Source: Poecilobothrus nobilitatus (Eukaryota > Arthropoda > Insecta > Diptera > Dolichopodidae). From it: a DNA stretch of 64,000 nucleotides. Numbering within the stretch: the first letter of the stretch is position 1; the number at the start of each line of letters is the position of its first letter. The stretch covers positions 40,068,496 through 40,132,495 of the forward strand of contig OX352774.1 in the NCBI GenBank assembly GCA_947095535.1, written 5' to 3'. The notes below the pieces were generated by a model. It worked only from the letters and a program-made list of their open reading frames with translations, was not told where the DNA came from and searched no databases. Positions 14,801-26,300 of the stretch are shown here, one piece after another. The position numbers and the translations under genes are program-made.

Positions 14801-17800
14801 AGAATGTTAAAGTGTACATACTACTAGCTTAATTCAAACTCAAACCAATTAACATTGGTCCACAGCAATTCCATATATTTAATATATTCGCGTTGTACTC
14901 CATATTATACTGAATTTAGGCTTGCTAATAGATTTCTTTCCTTTTCTTTATAAAGAAAAAGAAGCCCCAAACATTTCATGGCATTTTTAGTAATATCAAA
15001 AAAACGTGTTCATTCCATAAAAATTTTAAAATTAGCTGCATGTCTAAAATATTTAAGACTTTACGAACTGCAGTATAATTTCTTCTTGAAGTCGTACTAT
15101 TGAATCCAATTGAAATCTTTTGCAAGAAATTAGACAAGTTTAAATTTTCGAGTTTAACTCAACTTAGCTTAAATCATGGGTAAGGAAGATATAGCCATGA
15201 CCTCCCTTTAAGCTAATTTAACTAATTTAGCTATTTTTACGATTAATTTTGATTAATTATCATATAAATATAAATCACAACGACAGGACCTGCATATACA
15301 GAAATTGTATAAAGCGAATCTGTTTTATAAGAGCCAACAATTCAATTTATTAATTTATTAAGTTAATAACAAACAATTCAATTTTATTAAGAATTATTAT
15401 AATTCAATAATATTAAGTGAAGACAATGAAAAAGGCGATTTTTTTCCTAGTAAAAATGAAATATAAAAAACATAAGTAATTTACTTCTTTTCAACGAAAG
15501 AGTTGTAAGAAAAATTCTTGTAAACAGGCAATCAAACAAACGAAAAAAATAATATTCCCTTCCTCTGTCAAAATAAGCATGCTACCTAATATTAAATAAT
15601 AATAGTATTTAGTTAATATTTTTAAATTTTTTTAAACATAAGAATGACGTGGTTTTTTTTCTTCTGTACAGTAAGTATTTGTAATTTTATCAGGAAAAAA
15701 AAAAGAAAGGAAAATTCATAGTTACTTAGTAATGGAAAAAAATAAAATAAACATACAAAAGTAATCTGATAGTGAATACATATTCTTTTTATCCCGCTGA
15801 TTCTGATATATATACTAATGAATTATGTATAATGAATTATGTATAATGAGTAAGTAAGAAAAATAAAAATAAAAAATAATGAAACCACAAAAAAACATAA
15901 TACATTTCCGGATAATACAATTAATTTAAACATCTTTTTCAAAGATTATGTGTAAAATTTTAATGATAATTGATAACCCAAAGAGAACAAAAAAAAAAAT
16001 TTTTTTTATAGTTACTAAAACATTTATTTCAAAAGAATTTTTTTATTAAAACTAATGTGTATGTATTATTAAAAACTGATATATTGTATGTAAATCTATT
16101 TTTTTGTTTTTTAAGATTAAAGCTCAGTTCATATAATATTAAAATAGGAAATCCAGTATATAAACAAAATATGATTTCCCTTCCCTGTTCTTTTTTTTTA
16201 TTTTTTAATTATTTAGGTAGATTAAATATTTTAATTTATTTTTCGTACATCGTGTTTCTTTACACGTATTCATGCATTAATCATAATAAATCATAACAAA
16301 TATAATTCTTATTTATTTACAATTTCAATATTGTTGGAAAATAAATTATAAGCTGTTATAAGTAAGTAAAGAAAGTAGTAAAGTCATAATTTTTCTGAAA
16401 TCAAAAAAATTGACAGTCAAGTAATAAAAATATTTACATATCATACAAGAAAAGAGGTCTTATCTAAAAAAAAATAAAAGTTTTAAATATTATTTTTATT
16501 TTTGAATTCAAACAATTGAAATCTCTGTGTACAATAATTATAGCAGCGGAAATGCACTCTTTTAACTAAAGAAAAGATTACTTTTACAATCGAATAAACA
16601 GCTAACTATATTAACTTTAACAAATTGATACAGAAAAAATGTTTAAGAGAGAATGGACTGCTAAATTTTGATAAATAGAATAACGCCTAAATACGCCTAA
16701 ACTCTGGGGTTTGTTGAACATTACATATTAAACCGTACCAATTGTCTTTCATTTCATTTCAAAACTAAAATATTCTTGTATTTTTCTTAATCTATGAAGA
16801 TATAAGTAATTTCTCAAAAACTATATCCGCCACAATAATATAGGATAATTAAACTACGCTACAAATCATCATGGGACTGACAGAATATTAAAAAAAGAAT
16901 TAAATTTTTTACAAAAAAAAATACACAAAACAAAGACTTCGAGATTAAAAAGATATTTCGAATTTTTATTTTTCTGTAAAGCATAATTTTTAATTCAACA
17001 ATATTCAAATAGCCAACAGACTATTTTTAAATTAAGAAAAATTATAATTTTTTTAATAATTTTAAAAACAAAGAAAAAAATACTTAATCACTAATCGGAG
17101 TTATATTTTTATACTATTATGTACGTATAAATATATTCAATTGATTTCAAATCAAAGAACTTTTTCATTTAATTATTAAATTCTTGACTGATAGAGTTTA
17201 TTCTTGCATGGTAACTAAATTATTATTTTTTTTTTTTTATAAAATATGGGAAGAAAAACGATGATATTATAATATGAGAAGATATTATTGATATATGAAA
17301 CTATATTACTTACTTATATGTACTTAGATATTAATACATCACAAACTATATAAGATCATGAACAGTTCTTAATATCATATTACTATTTAAAATTCTAGAC
17401 TTATTAATAAACTGGAATGTGTTTGTTTTTTTGCATTGTATACAATACATATTTTTAATAAAATACAATTTAATTTAAATAAATCATTCTTTTCATATAA
17501 TGAAAAACTATAGAGAACAAGTCTTTGAAACATAAATTTGCATCTTAGATAAATTAAATTTATAAATTGTAAATTTTACTATAAGGAGACATTTTTTTTA
17601 AAATAATCATTTTAAATTACTTTATGAGTAACTACAAGGGCAATAAAAAAAAATTAATAAAATTAAAAGAACGTGTATTGAATGTTAATTCTTTCTGGCC
17701 TTTGAATATATATAACTAGTTACAATTTATTTTTTGTATTAAGTTTAAATTAAATTTTTTAATAAGTTATTAATAAAAAAAAAAAAATAGGGTTTTTTGC

Positions 17801-19049
17801 TTAAAAACTCAAATTATTTCTAGTACAAAATAATTAAGATAAATGCAGTAAAAGAAGTAATAAGTTAGTAATTAAATTATAAATACTTACTAACATGTGG
17901 TTGTAGTAACCTGTTTAAATAAATAATTTAAATGAAATCAATTTTTGATTTTTCTTAAAAAATACACTCAAAATCTTTCACCATAATTTATAACTAAATT
18001 GGTAAAATTGAGGTAATTAACTTCCATAATTGCCGGGTAAATCTAATTAACATTTTAAAATAGTTTTCTTTTTTTTTTTAAATCAATAAAAAAAAATTTG
18101 ATTTCTTCTGTTTTACATTTTTTAAAAAATGTACTGTTTTCTTCTTTAAATCTAAAACGTTTTAAAGAACCTAAGTTCATTAACACTTAATTTACTTACT
18201 GTAAATTTCAATAAGTAGGTCTGGTAAGGTAATGTTGCTAGAGGCCAAAAAAGTGTTATCATCATTTAGAAATAAAATGAACTACATAAGTACATACTTA
18301 TTTATTGTTCGTTTTCTATTCGACCAATAATCTTAATAAAAAAAAAGGAATAAGAAAATAACAAAGAATTTAAAATCACGATTTTAAAGAAATTTATATA
18401 TTATCATACACTTAAATACACATTTATATGCACGAAATTTTATGTACATACATATACGTATGTATGTACATATAAAAATTTATTTACTATAGAGAATGCT
18501 TACTACACTATTTAAAAATTCCCATGAATTTTTTTTATTTAAATTTTAAAAATACGATATTCATTTAAATGCTATAAGTACCTCTCGTCATGATATATTA
18601 AAAATTACTATGCATTGTAAATTTAAATAAGCTTTTTTTTTATAATTTTCTGGAAGATTTTTTCAATATTACTTATATACATATTATGTATTTAGAAAAA
18701 GAGGTGCCCTTAAATGCATACCTAAAAAAAATTATAAAAATTTTTAAGGTCTGTTATTTATTAAATTGAATTATAAAAACTATAATAATTATCTGCAATT
18801 ACCTAACATTTTTTTTTTCAGTATACAGTACTTAGTTACAAGGCATATATATACAAGAATTTTAAAATTTTATTTGATAAAAATTTTTACCTCGTATATT
18901 GGAAGTTTATCTGAATTCCATTGAGCTATTCTTTCTGCACTTTTATCAACTACAGTGATTTTTATATCTGGGCATTTCAATGCCATTACACTACAGGTTG
19001 GGCCACCAACATAACCAGCTCCAATACAGCATACATTTTTTATTTGCAT
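5857..19049 (-). CDS. Ugdh: UDP-glucose 6-dehydrogenase
   Basis: This cytosolic enzyme oxidises UDP-glucose to UDP-glucuronate with two NAD+, the precursor for glycosaminoglycans (Drosophila sugarless). Eight exons on the minus strand: 19049-18891, 7753-7615, 7325-7176, 7072-6861, 6802-6515, 6439-6125 and 6036-5857 are seven coding blocks that join in phase into 480 residues, near the Drosophila length; any further exon would be 5' non-coding. The Rossmann motif [14 protein letters not shown] is at residues 8-21. ISVNTPTKT and [12 protein letters not shown] follow, the catalytic cysteine is Cys275 in [11 protein letters not shown], and the C-terminal NAD/UDP domain has [14 protein letters not shown] and IYDPKV. 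Intron 1 is 11.1 kb, while the other introns are 75-290 bp. The protein ends [10 protein letters not shown] and lacks the long human tail. Very confident. Confidence 0.96.
9766..9883. repeat. 118-nt near-perfect inverted repeat (hairpin)
   Basis: Two 54-nt arms (9766-9819 and 9830-9883) pair with only about two mismatches around a 10-nt A-rich loop. Each arm carries AAGTATAATGGTAATCATAA at its outer end. The right arm runs into GC-richer transposon-like sequence, so the structure may be two opposed copies of an element's 3' end. Its length and pairing would also make a strong RNA hairpin if transcribed with the intron. Confidence 0.85.
9884..10316 (-). mobile_element. Probable decayed transposable element fragment
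   Basis: This 430-bp block is clearly more GC-rich than the surrounding intron and has no long open frame. Read on the minus strand it gives broken coding-like stretches, and its end merges into the hairpin arm, as the 3' end of a retroelement might. A LINE-type origin is a guess from composition and weak resemblance only. Confidence 0.35.
14830..15140 (-). mobile_element. Possible decayed non-LTR reverse transcriptase fragment
   Basis: On the minus strand this part of the UGDH intron reads as a broken frame with segments such as [20 protein letters not shown], which resembles the thumb region following the reverse transcriptase core in Jockey-like LINEs. Several frame breaks are present. 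The similarity is short and by eye, so this is only a suggestion. Confidence 0.25.
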
Positions 19050-20067
19050 TTTTATTTAATAAAATTGAATAACTTTTAAGCTATAAGATATTTAAATACA
19101 TTTAAATGTATCGTATTAATTTATTTTTTATTTTTTGTTTATTTAGAGAAACAAAATAACGCTTATAAAAGAAACCGGTCTCAATTTTTATTATAAAGAA
19201 ACTATGTATTTATTATTTGATTATTATATTTTTAGAGCTTAATCTTTTCATTTAAAAACAAATAATAAATAAATATTAATTGCCCTAAAATTTTAGCATG
19301 TTATTGAACTTTTTTATTTAAAATTTTTATCCTTTTTTTGACACTATATTACTTTGCTCTTTATATAAATTTTTGTTTTTTTGAAACGCTGAAAACAAAA
19401 AACCTTCCAAAAAAATTACAAGATATAAATTATTAAACACTTTATTTACAAAAATATGAATAAAATTTTCATCAGGATTTTATAATAAACAACAAGCGAT
19501 ACAAACAACCTCAAACCATTTAATACAAATCACGATTCAATTCAAACTACTGAGTACTGAAAATAAAAAAGCACTTTACAAATTACAACTTTACGAATTT
19601 GAATTTAGTAGAAAAATTTTTCTTGTCAAATGTCAATTGATAAAGAGGTTAGGAGCTTAGCTAAGTACTCGATTGACATTTGTTTTATAGAATTGAATAA
19701 TTCACTTTAGCAACTATTATAAGACATTTTTTATAGATTTTATATTATCAACATTAATGTTGCTAAGAAATTATGTTGCCAATACTGTGTTGCTATTTAT
19801 TTAAGTAAAAAAAATTTTCAAATTACCGTTTGTTTTTAAATATTCTTATTTTAATTTATTTCTAACATTCTTTTATTTAAATTTATATAAACACAAATAT
19901 AAATAAAAAAATAAAAAAAAATCAGTATGTATATATTACAAATGCATTTATTCTTCATGTTTAAATAAATGTTTGTAAATAGAATCCGAATAATTAAAAA
20001 TTTATAAAATATATTTTTATTTTCAAACATTTATAGATATATATTTTATTTTTTTTTAATTTATTTT
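19050..20067. other. Spacer between UGDH 5' end and CFAP52 3' end
   Basis: One kilobase holding the UGDH promoter side and the CFAP52 3' UTR (a minus-strand AATAAA lies about 20 bp after the CFAP52 stop). No separate gene or repeat is seen. Confidence 0.5.
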
Positions 20068-23000
20068 TTATAAACCTTTACATGCAGGATTCTCTTTTGG
20101 TGAGAACGTTGAACAATTACAACTTTCATTAACATCTGGTTGAGCTTTTTTATCTACAGGTGGGCATTCTGCGCGATGCATATCTTTTTTTGATCTTGTT
20201 GTTTCTAGTTCTTCGATACATTCTTTTTTTCCACTTCCTAATTTTCTCTTTATATCAATAGATCCTTTACTACTTTTTCGTGATGCTGTATCATCCGATG
20301 ATACATTTAATGGGTCGATATATTTTGGCCAATATTCCTTTTTATATGTGTATTAAAATTAAATTTGTATTATATAATTAATATAAAAATTATTTAGATA
20401 ATTATTTACTTCTGGAATATCCCAAACAATTAATGTTCCACACATATCACCTGAAACGAAAAATTTACCACAGGGACTGTAAGCAATTGAAACTGCTCCG
20501 GTTGTATGACCACCTCCTTGGCACAAAGGAATTCCCTTTTGATAATCCCATAACTAAAATAAAAAATACATTTAAAGACGTTGCGTTAAAATTATTTTTC
20601 GTTGTTTACCTTAACAAAAGTATCAGATGAACCTGCCACAAAATATTCGCCACTTGTATTCAAAGAAAGACAATTTATAGATGTTGATGATCCTTCAACT
20701 TCACGCGCTAAACTTGCATCGTACACTTCCCAATAGCAAATTCTATGATCTGTACCACTGGTCAAAATTTGAACAGCAGTTGGAAAATAATATGCACTCA
20801 TAAATTGAGTGTTAGCATAAAATACATGTTTTCTGGTCATTCGACTATAAAATATTAATTTTAATAATTTGATGTTTTTAAAATTATTATTATTGTGAAA
20901 ATATATTACTTAATATCCCATATAACACAGGAACCATCTTGACAAGCAGACACAACTTCAGTATCAAATTTATTAAAATCAACTGTAGATATTGGTGCTG
21001 AATGTTCTTTTAGTACTCCAATTAAACTTTGTCGAAAAGGTTCAATTTTCCAAACACGTACCTGCCCTTCTACTCCACCACTTACTATAATTCTACCATT
21101 TTGTGATATAGTTATTGCACTACAACCTTTAAAAAAAATTAAAATATATTATAATATGGTGCGTTATTATTTGATGCATAATTATACGTGAGCGAATGCA
21201 TGAAAAAATTTATGAATAAAATATTTACTGCATATTAATTACATGTGCAATTTTAAGCGAGAGCGAGTGTGAAAAAAATGCATGAATGCTGCTTATTAAA
21301 TACAGGTGAATTACGCGAATGTGTGAAAAAAGGTATAAATACTGCATATTAATTACACATTTCCGGCTTTTGGAGATAATTTGAAGAAAATTAAATTTTT
21401 TAATATTTTTGTTAACCAGATTTTTCTAAAAATCGTAAAATTAATATAGTGAAATACATATATTAATAAGCTATTTCCCCTACCGGTAGCAATGGTGCGA
21501 CGCACTCTTTTTTATATTTCACCTAATTTTTATAATTAACAAATAACTACGAACCTTTATTATGTGCATTTGGTATTGCCCAAATTAATTTCCCTGTAAT
21601 TGGTGTAAAAGCTCGTAATACACCGTCATTCCAAGCAGATACAATACTATGTCCATCTGCTGTAAATTTAAAGCCAGCACATGTGAAATTATATACAATT
21701 ATACGTAATAATTCTTGTAATCTTGCTGTTGACCATATTCGTATAGATTCGTATCCTGATGTAGCAAAAACTTGTGAAAATCCTTTTGGAAATTGTATAT
21801 CATATACTTGAGATTTATGTGATGTCAATAATAATTTTAATTCGAAATTTCTTAAATTTAACATATAAACTTCACTTTCTTCATTGCCTATTAAAAATCT
21901 TTGATTTCCAATTGGTGTTAAAGATGAAATTGGTGCATGGACATTAGTTTTGTAAATCTAAATTAAAATAAAAATATAATAATAAAAATAAAAATAATAA
22001 AATTTCAATAATTTTCAATAATTTTTCTTTTTAATTTTTCAATTTTTTTCATTTGATATTTACACTTTTAAAATTGGGCCATGTTGGTTCTTTATAATCT
22101 TTAAAACTAACATTTCTCTCTTCAATTAATTCTAAAGTACCATCTCCAGCACCAATTAATAATGTTGTTGGACATTCTGCTTTTATAATATAAAGATCAC
22201 GAAGACCATTAACATATTTTTCACAATCTTTATATTTTGGTTTATTTGGATTATGAACACCATATGAACCAATTAATACTGGTGATTCACCTGGTTTTGC
22301 TACATTTATAGGATCACAACAATTAATTTTAACTTTAATAATATCTCCTGTCATCGTTGTGGCATATAAATAATCATCATTTTTATCAATTTTCATGCTG
22401 ATATAATTTCGTCTTAGTTTTCCAACACAAACATTTATTACAGATAGTTTTCTATCTTCTGGCCTTATACTCCACATTCGAAAATGAACTTTTATTGGTT
22501 TAAAAATTAATAAAAAAAAATAGTAACGTTAAATCACAAGAAAAAATTATATAAAAATAGACTGATATTCCTAAGTACTAAAAATAGACTTACAATTTCC
22601 AGCTGTAAAGAATATTGTACTAGTTTTATGCATTCTATGCACAGCTGATGGAAATCCTGCTGTACTTTGTGATGCTGGTGAACGGCATATCGGTTTTCTA
22701 AAAATTAGTCAAAAAAAAAATAAATAAATAACAAAAATATACTTTAATTTTTATAATTTCATAAAGAACTTACAATGTTTGTAAATCATAAACAACAACT
22801 GTTCCATCATCTTGTCCTCCAATACTAACAACATATTTATCTTCAGCTGTAAATGTAACATCTTCAACTCTGCCTTTATGTAAATCATGACGAGATATTT
22901 CTTTTCTATTTTCAAAATCCCAGATTATAACAAAAGCTCGCAATCCAATTTGAGCATCTTCTCCTGATGCCATATATTTACCCCTATATATATTTATTTT

Positions 23001-23282
23001 TTAAATAATATGGTATTTTGTTTTTAATATTTTATATTTTATAATTTTTGTTTTTGGTATTTTAACTTACGAAGGTGAAATATCAAACGATGAAACAATA
23101 TTTGTATGTCCTACTAGAAATTCTTGTTTATAACTTCCCATTTGTGATATTGTGATTTTTCGACCTAAAGAATAAATAATATTTTTGCCATTTGGATGTC
23201 CTTTTAAACCAAATTTACAGGAACCATCAAAACCAATTATAGCTTTTGGTTGTATTACTTTAATTTCATCTTCATCAGACAT
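20068..23282 (-). CDS. CFAP52: Cilia- and flagella-associated protein 52 (WD-repeat protein 16)
   Basis: CFAP52 is a WD40 protein of motile axonemes (doublet microtubule inner protein). Nine exons: 23282-23071, 22983-22774, 22697-22594, 22488-22064, 21957-21555, 21126-20910, 20844-20610, 20553-20410 and 20337-20068 join in phase into 739 residues. Conserved blocks follow the human protein in order: GHTNIVSSFDISPS, SIGGQDDGTVVVYDLQ, GNEESEVYML, ELLRI, SAWNDGVLRAF, VSGGVEGQVRVWKI, ILTSGTDHRICYWEV and CQGGGHTTGAVSIAYSPCG. The human protein is about 620 residues; the excess includes a polar tail of about 89 residues encoded by the last exon, with Cys residues in ESCNCS and a Lys/Ser-rich middle. 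In insects its likely site of use is the sperm flagellum. Very confident of identity; the acceptor of exon 4 is pyrimidine-poor. Confidence 0.94.
21175..21360. repeat. Degenerate tandem repeat in CFAP52 intron 5
   Basis: About three and a third units of 50-62 bp, each starting GCAT(A/T)A or GCTTATTAA and containing a GCGA(A/G)TG(C/T) core followed by an A-run and ATACT or ATGCT. The units have diverged from each other but keep the same order of motifs. Confidence 0.65.
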
Positions 23283-24239
23283 TATTTATCAAAAAAAAAT
23301 TTTTAAAGATTTATTTTTGAAATTTGATTTTATTTTGTTTGTTTTTTTAATTATTAAATTATTTTGTTTTGTTTGCTTAGTGTTTGAAACATTTGAAATT
23401 TGTTAACACAAAAAACAAAAATCATTTGATAATAACAAAAAAAAAAAATTTCCTTTATTTCTTATTTTTGAAAATTTCAGTGTGTTGCAATAAATGAATT
23501 TCCGGTTGCTAAAACAATTTTCGTTGGGTCGATATATATGTACATATTCATACAAACATATATACATATATAAGTATGTATCATGTATATGCATATTATT
23601 CTTTTATTTTTTTATTTAAAGGCGAGTGCACTATTTAATATTTATGAACTTTAATGTTATTTTAATACTTATTATTACCTATCTATTAAAAAATAGCGCT
23701 ATGAAAAAATTCCCAGAAATTGGTTTTGATATTTTGAATTCTTAAAATTTTCGAATTTAAATTTTTGCATCATCATAATGATACAATGTATTTTTATATT
23801 TATATATCTAAATTTATATGTATGGTATTTTTGATACAATTGCAAAATAAAAGTTTTATGTACAAAAATTATAAATAGAAATAAACTTTGATTATTTTAC
23901 TGTAAGTATAGATATTAAAACAACCCTCATTATTCAAATCCTAATTAAAATCTTGTTTTTTAAAGACCTATAAAACATATAATATAGTAAAGTTTAGTTA
24001 TTTAGTAAATAAAAATTTACAAGTTAATTTTTAGTAAAGTTAATTTACAAAAAAAAATCTTAAAAAACAAATCAAGTGAAAAGAAATAAAACTAAATATA
24101 TCTGACAAACTAATTTCGATATTATTTACGATATTATTTATTATAATTTTATCGTATTTGATAACTCATACAATTTCCAATAATTGTATTATTATTAAGT
24201 TATTTTGGGTATATGTACTAAATATTTATATATATACAT
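23283..24239. other. Upstream region of CFAP52
   Basis: AT-rich sequence with an ACATATATA-type microsatellite at 23530-23600. The CFAP52 promoter should lie here. No other gene is seen. Confidence 0.5.
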
Positions 24240-24430
24240 ATTTTATTTTTTTTTTCCTGTTATTCCTCGTGGGAGTATTGGGCATCAACTTGGCCTCCTT
24301 CATTGCTCTCTATTGTTAGCACATATTTTGATTTCCTACCAAGTTTGCCCATTTTTGGCTAATTCGGCTGTAGCTGTTCGACGCCAGGTGTTGTTTGGTC
24401 GGCCTCGCTTTCAACTTCCTTGGGGATTCT
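24240..24430 (-). mobile_element. 3' end of a decayed non-LTR retrotransposon (LINE)
   Basis: On the minus strand the sequence reads KRGRPNNTWRRTATAEL, AKNGQTW, then a stop, then EIKICANNREQWRRPS and LPRGIT before an A-rich tail. The GRPxxTWRR...W...A.dReqWR order is typical of the C-terminal end of reverse transcriptase ORFs in RTE- and Jockey-like LINEs. It has at least three in-frame stops, so it is dead. GC content is well above the neighbourhood. It lies just outside the IS630/Tc1-like element. Confidence 0.75.
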
Positions 24431-24523
24431 AAATAATAACTAAATATATAATATTACTAAAATTATTTTTAAGCACAATAAGTACAAGTAATTTTAAAAA
24501 AGTTGAATATAAAATCTAAGATA

Positions 24524-25850
24524 TACCATTTACACTTCCAAAACAAACTTTTCAAAGTGAATCACAGCACAGCCTTATCAAAGTCAATCACAACTTTTTC
24601 GAAGTGAATCACAACCGTTTCAAAGTCAATCACAACGTTTTCAAAGTGAATCACAACCTTTTCAAACTTAATCACAACCGTTTCTAAATGATTATAACAA
24701 CCTTTCCAATTTCAAAAACAACTTTATCCATTTCAATAACAACTTAAAATAATGATAAAAATTAATTTTTTAAAACTAAGTTCTAAAAACACCTGCTTCT
24801 GTAAATGTTTTATTGTGCTCGATCAATAAATAGTCGTGGGTATAGTAAAATTGATTAGAGCTAGCTAGTATCATGAATTCACCCAAAATATTTTTTGAAT
24901 AATTTGTAGATTTCCTATTGGTTGAAATCCACATTTCAATTAATAATTAACACTTTAAAATCAGGCAGGTTGGTAGGTAGTATGTTGTATTATGAACCTT
25001 AAGAATTTGTTAGAGTATTTAAGAGCTGACAAGGGTAACTGTATCGTTTTTAATGCATTTATAATATTGTTATGATTGAATATTGTTGTTGTTATGTTAT
25101 TTATCATTGTTTTTGTAATGTGAAGAATGTGCATCCTATCTGAAATTAGCAAGATATGAAGTGGATAGGATGAATAGTTTATTTACTATAGAACAACGAA
25201 AAATATATGATTTAAACTTCAGCCAAACATGATCTGAAAATCGAAGCCTCTGTTTTTTTTTATCGACGAATGCGGATTTAATTTGTATTTGCGTAAGTCT
25301 CAAGCTCAATCAAAAAGAGGAACACAAGCAGATATGATAATTCATCCAATTAAAGGTAGGAATATTACTTTAATTAAACTCACAGAGCATTTAACAGACG
25401 TGCACAGCAAAATAATTACGGATTCCTCATGAAATTCGGAAAATGTTTCCATTATTAGAATTATTTCCATTAGAGAAGTTATTGAAAAAATTGAAGTCCA
25501 AAATAAAATGTATGGAGCAGGGCTTATAATGGATAATACCAAAATACATAAAACTCATCAGATCCAAAAGCTATGTAATGCAACTCTTTTTTTTTAGGTT
25601 TCTCCCACCCTATTCACCGATGTTGAATCCCATCGAAAATGTTTTTTCAAAAGTAAATAGATATGCAAAAGCAAGATTAACGATTCCATGTTTATTGTAA
25701 TATAATGTATTTTATTGTAAGTTGTTATTGAAATTGATAGAGTTGTTTTTGAAACTGAAAAGGTTGTGATTCACTTTAAAAAAAGTTGTGATTGACTTTG
25801 AAAAGGTTGTGATTCACTTTGAACAGATTGTTTTTAAAGTGTAAATGGTA
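24524..25850 (+). mobile_element. IS630/Tc1-like DNA transposon with subterminal repeat arrays, inactive
   Basis: The ends are inverted repeats beginning TACCATTTACACTT, flanked by TA on both sides (24522-24523 and 25851-25852), the target duplication of the Tc1/mariner/IS630 group. Inside each end sit tandem units of about 21 bp of the form TTTTCAAAGTGAATCACAAC, roughly nine on the left (24545-24750) and five or six on the right (25720-25830, inverted). A plus-strand transposase remnant spans about 25259-25690. Total length 1,327 bp matches a nearly full-length element. Confidence 0.85.
25259..25690 (+). pseudogene. Broken DDE transposase of the IS630/Tc1-like element
   Basis: Recognisable pieces are FIDECGFNLYLRKSQAQSKR from 25259, MDNTKIHKTHQ from 25529 (second catalytic Asp) and FLPPYSPMLNPIENVFSKV from 25599 (catalytic Glu in PIEN). 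The spacing of the last two acids is about 34 residues, fitting DD34E, but a frame break falls in the T-run at 25587-25595. Other stops and shifts lie between 25380 and 25530. The N-terminal DNA-binding part is not recognisable. The protein is not functional. Confidence 0.8.
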
Positions 25851-25852
25851 TA

Positions 25853-26300
25853 TTTCGCAAATTATAATTAGGTATGTATTGTACTTGATATACATATATA
25901 TAAAACAGTTTTTCACTTAAATATTTTCATTTAAAAAAAAATTAATAAGTACATATTGGATATTAAAAATCAGAGTAGAAAAAACATTCAATGTATGTAC
26001 ATACTTAAAAGCGATCCTTCATTTTACTGACTTTAATTTTGATTAATTGTTAATTTATGAAAATAATTTTACTTACACAGATATTATATTCCTTTTGCAC
26101 AAAATCTTAAAGCAAAATTATAAAAAAAAACAAATAACATTTCTTATTTAATTTAAAAAAGAAATTTTATTTTATTTCAACATTTTTATTATTAAATGTT
26201 TTGGTATCTTAATTTTTTTTTTTAATAATTAATTTTATATATGAAATTTAATATAAATTTTATTAATTTTATATATAATAAATATTTTAATACATTTCAT
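25853..26300. other. Spacer before the S28 peptidase gene end
   Basis: AT-rich sequence with no gene seen; the part next to 26300 is presumably the 3' UTR of the minus-strand peptidase gene. Confidence 0.45.

Larger units (their letters stand above)
7754..18890 (-). other. Giant first intron of the UGDH gene
   Basis: An 11.1-kb intron separating residues 1-53 from the rest of the enzyme. It is AT-rich with no convincing exon. It contains a 118-nt hairpin with adjoining transposon-like sequence (9766-10316), possible LINE debris (about 14830-15140, minus strand) and a pair of inverted repeats around 14717 and 16715. Long introns near the start of developmental genes often hold enhancers, but nothing in the sequence shows one here. 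Confidence 0.8.

Noticed and set aside
24205..24432. 75-codon plus-strand frame (contains PRGSIGHQLGLLHCS)
   Set aside because: It is the antisense of a LINE 3' end, which reads sensibly only on the minus strand.
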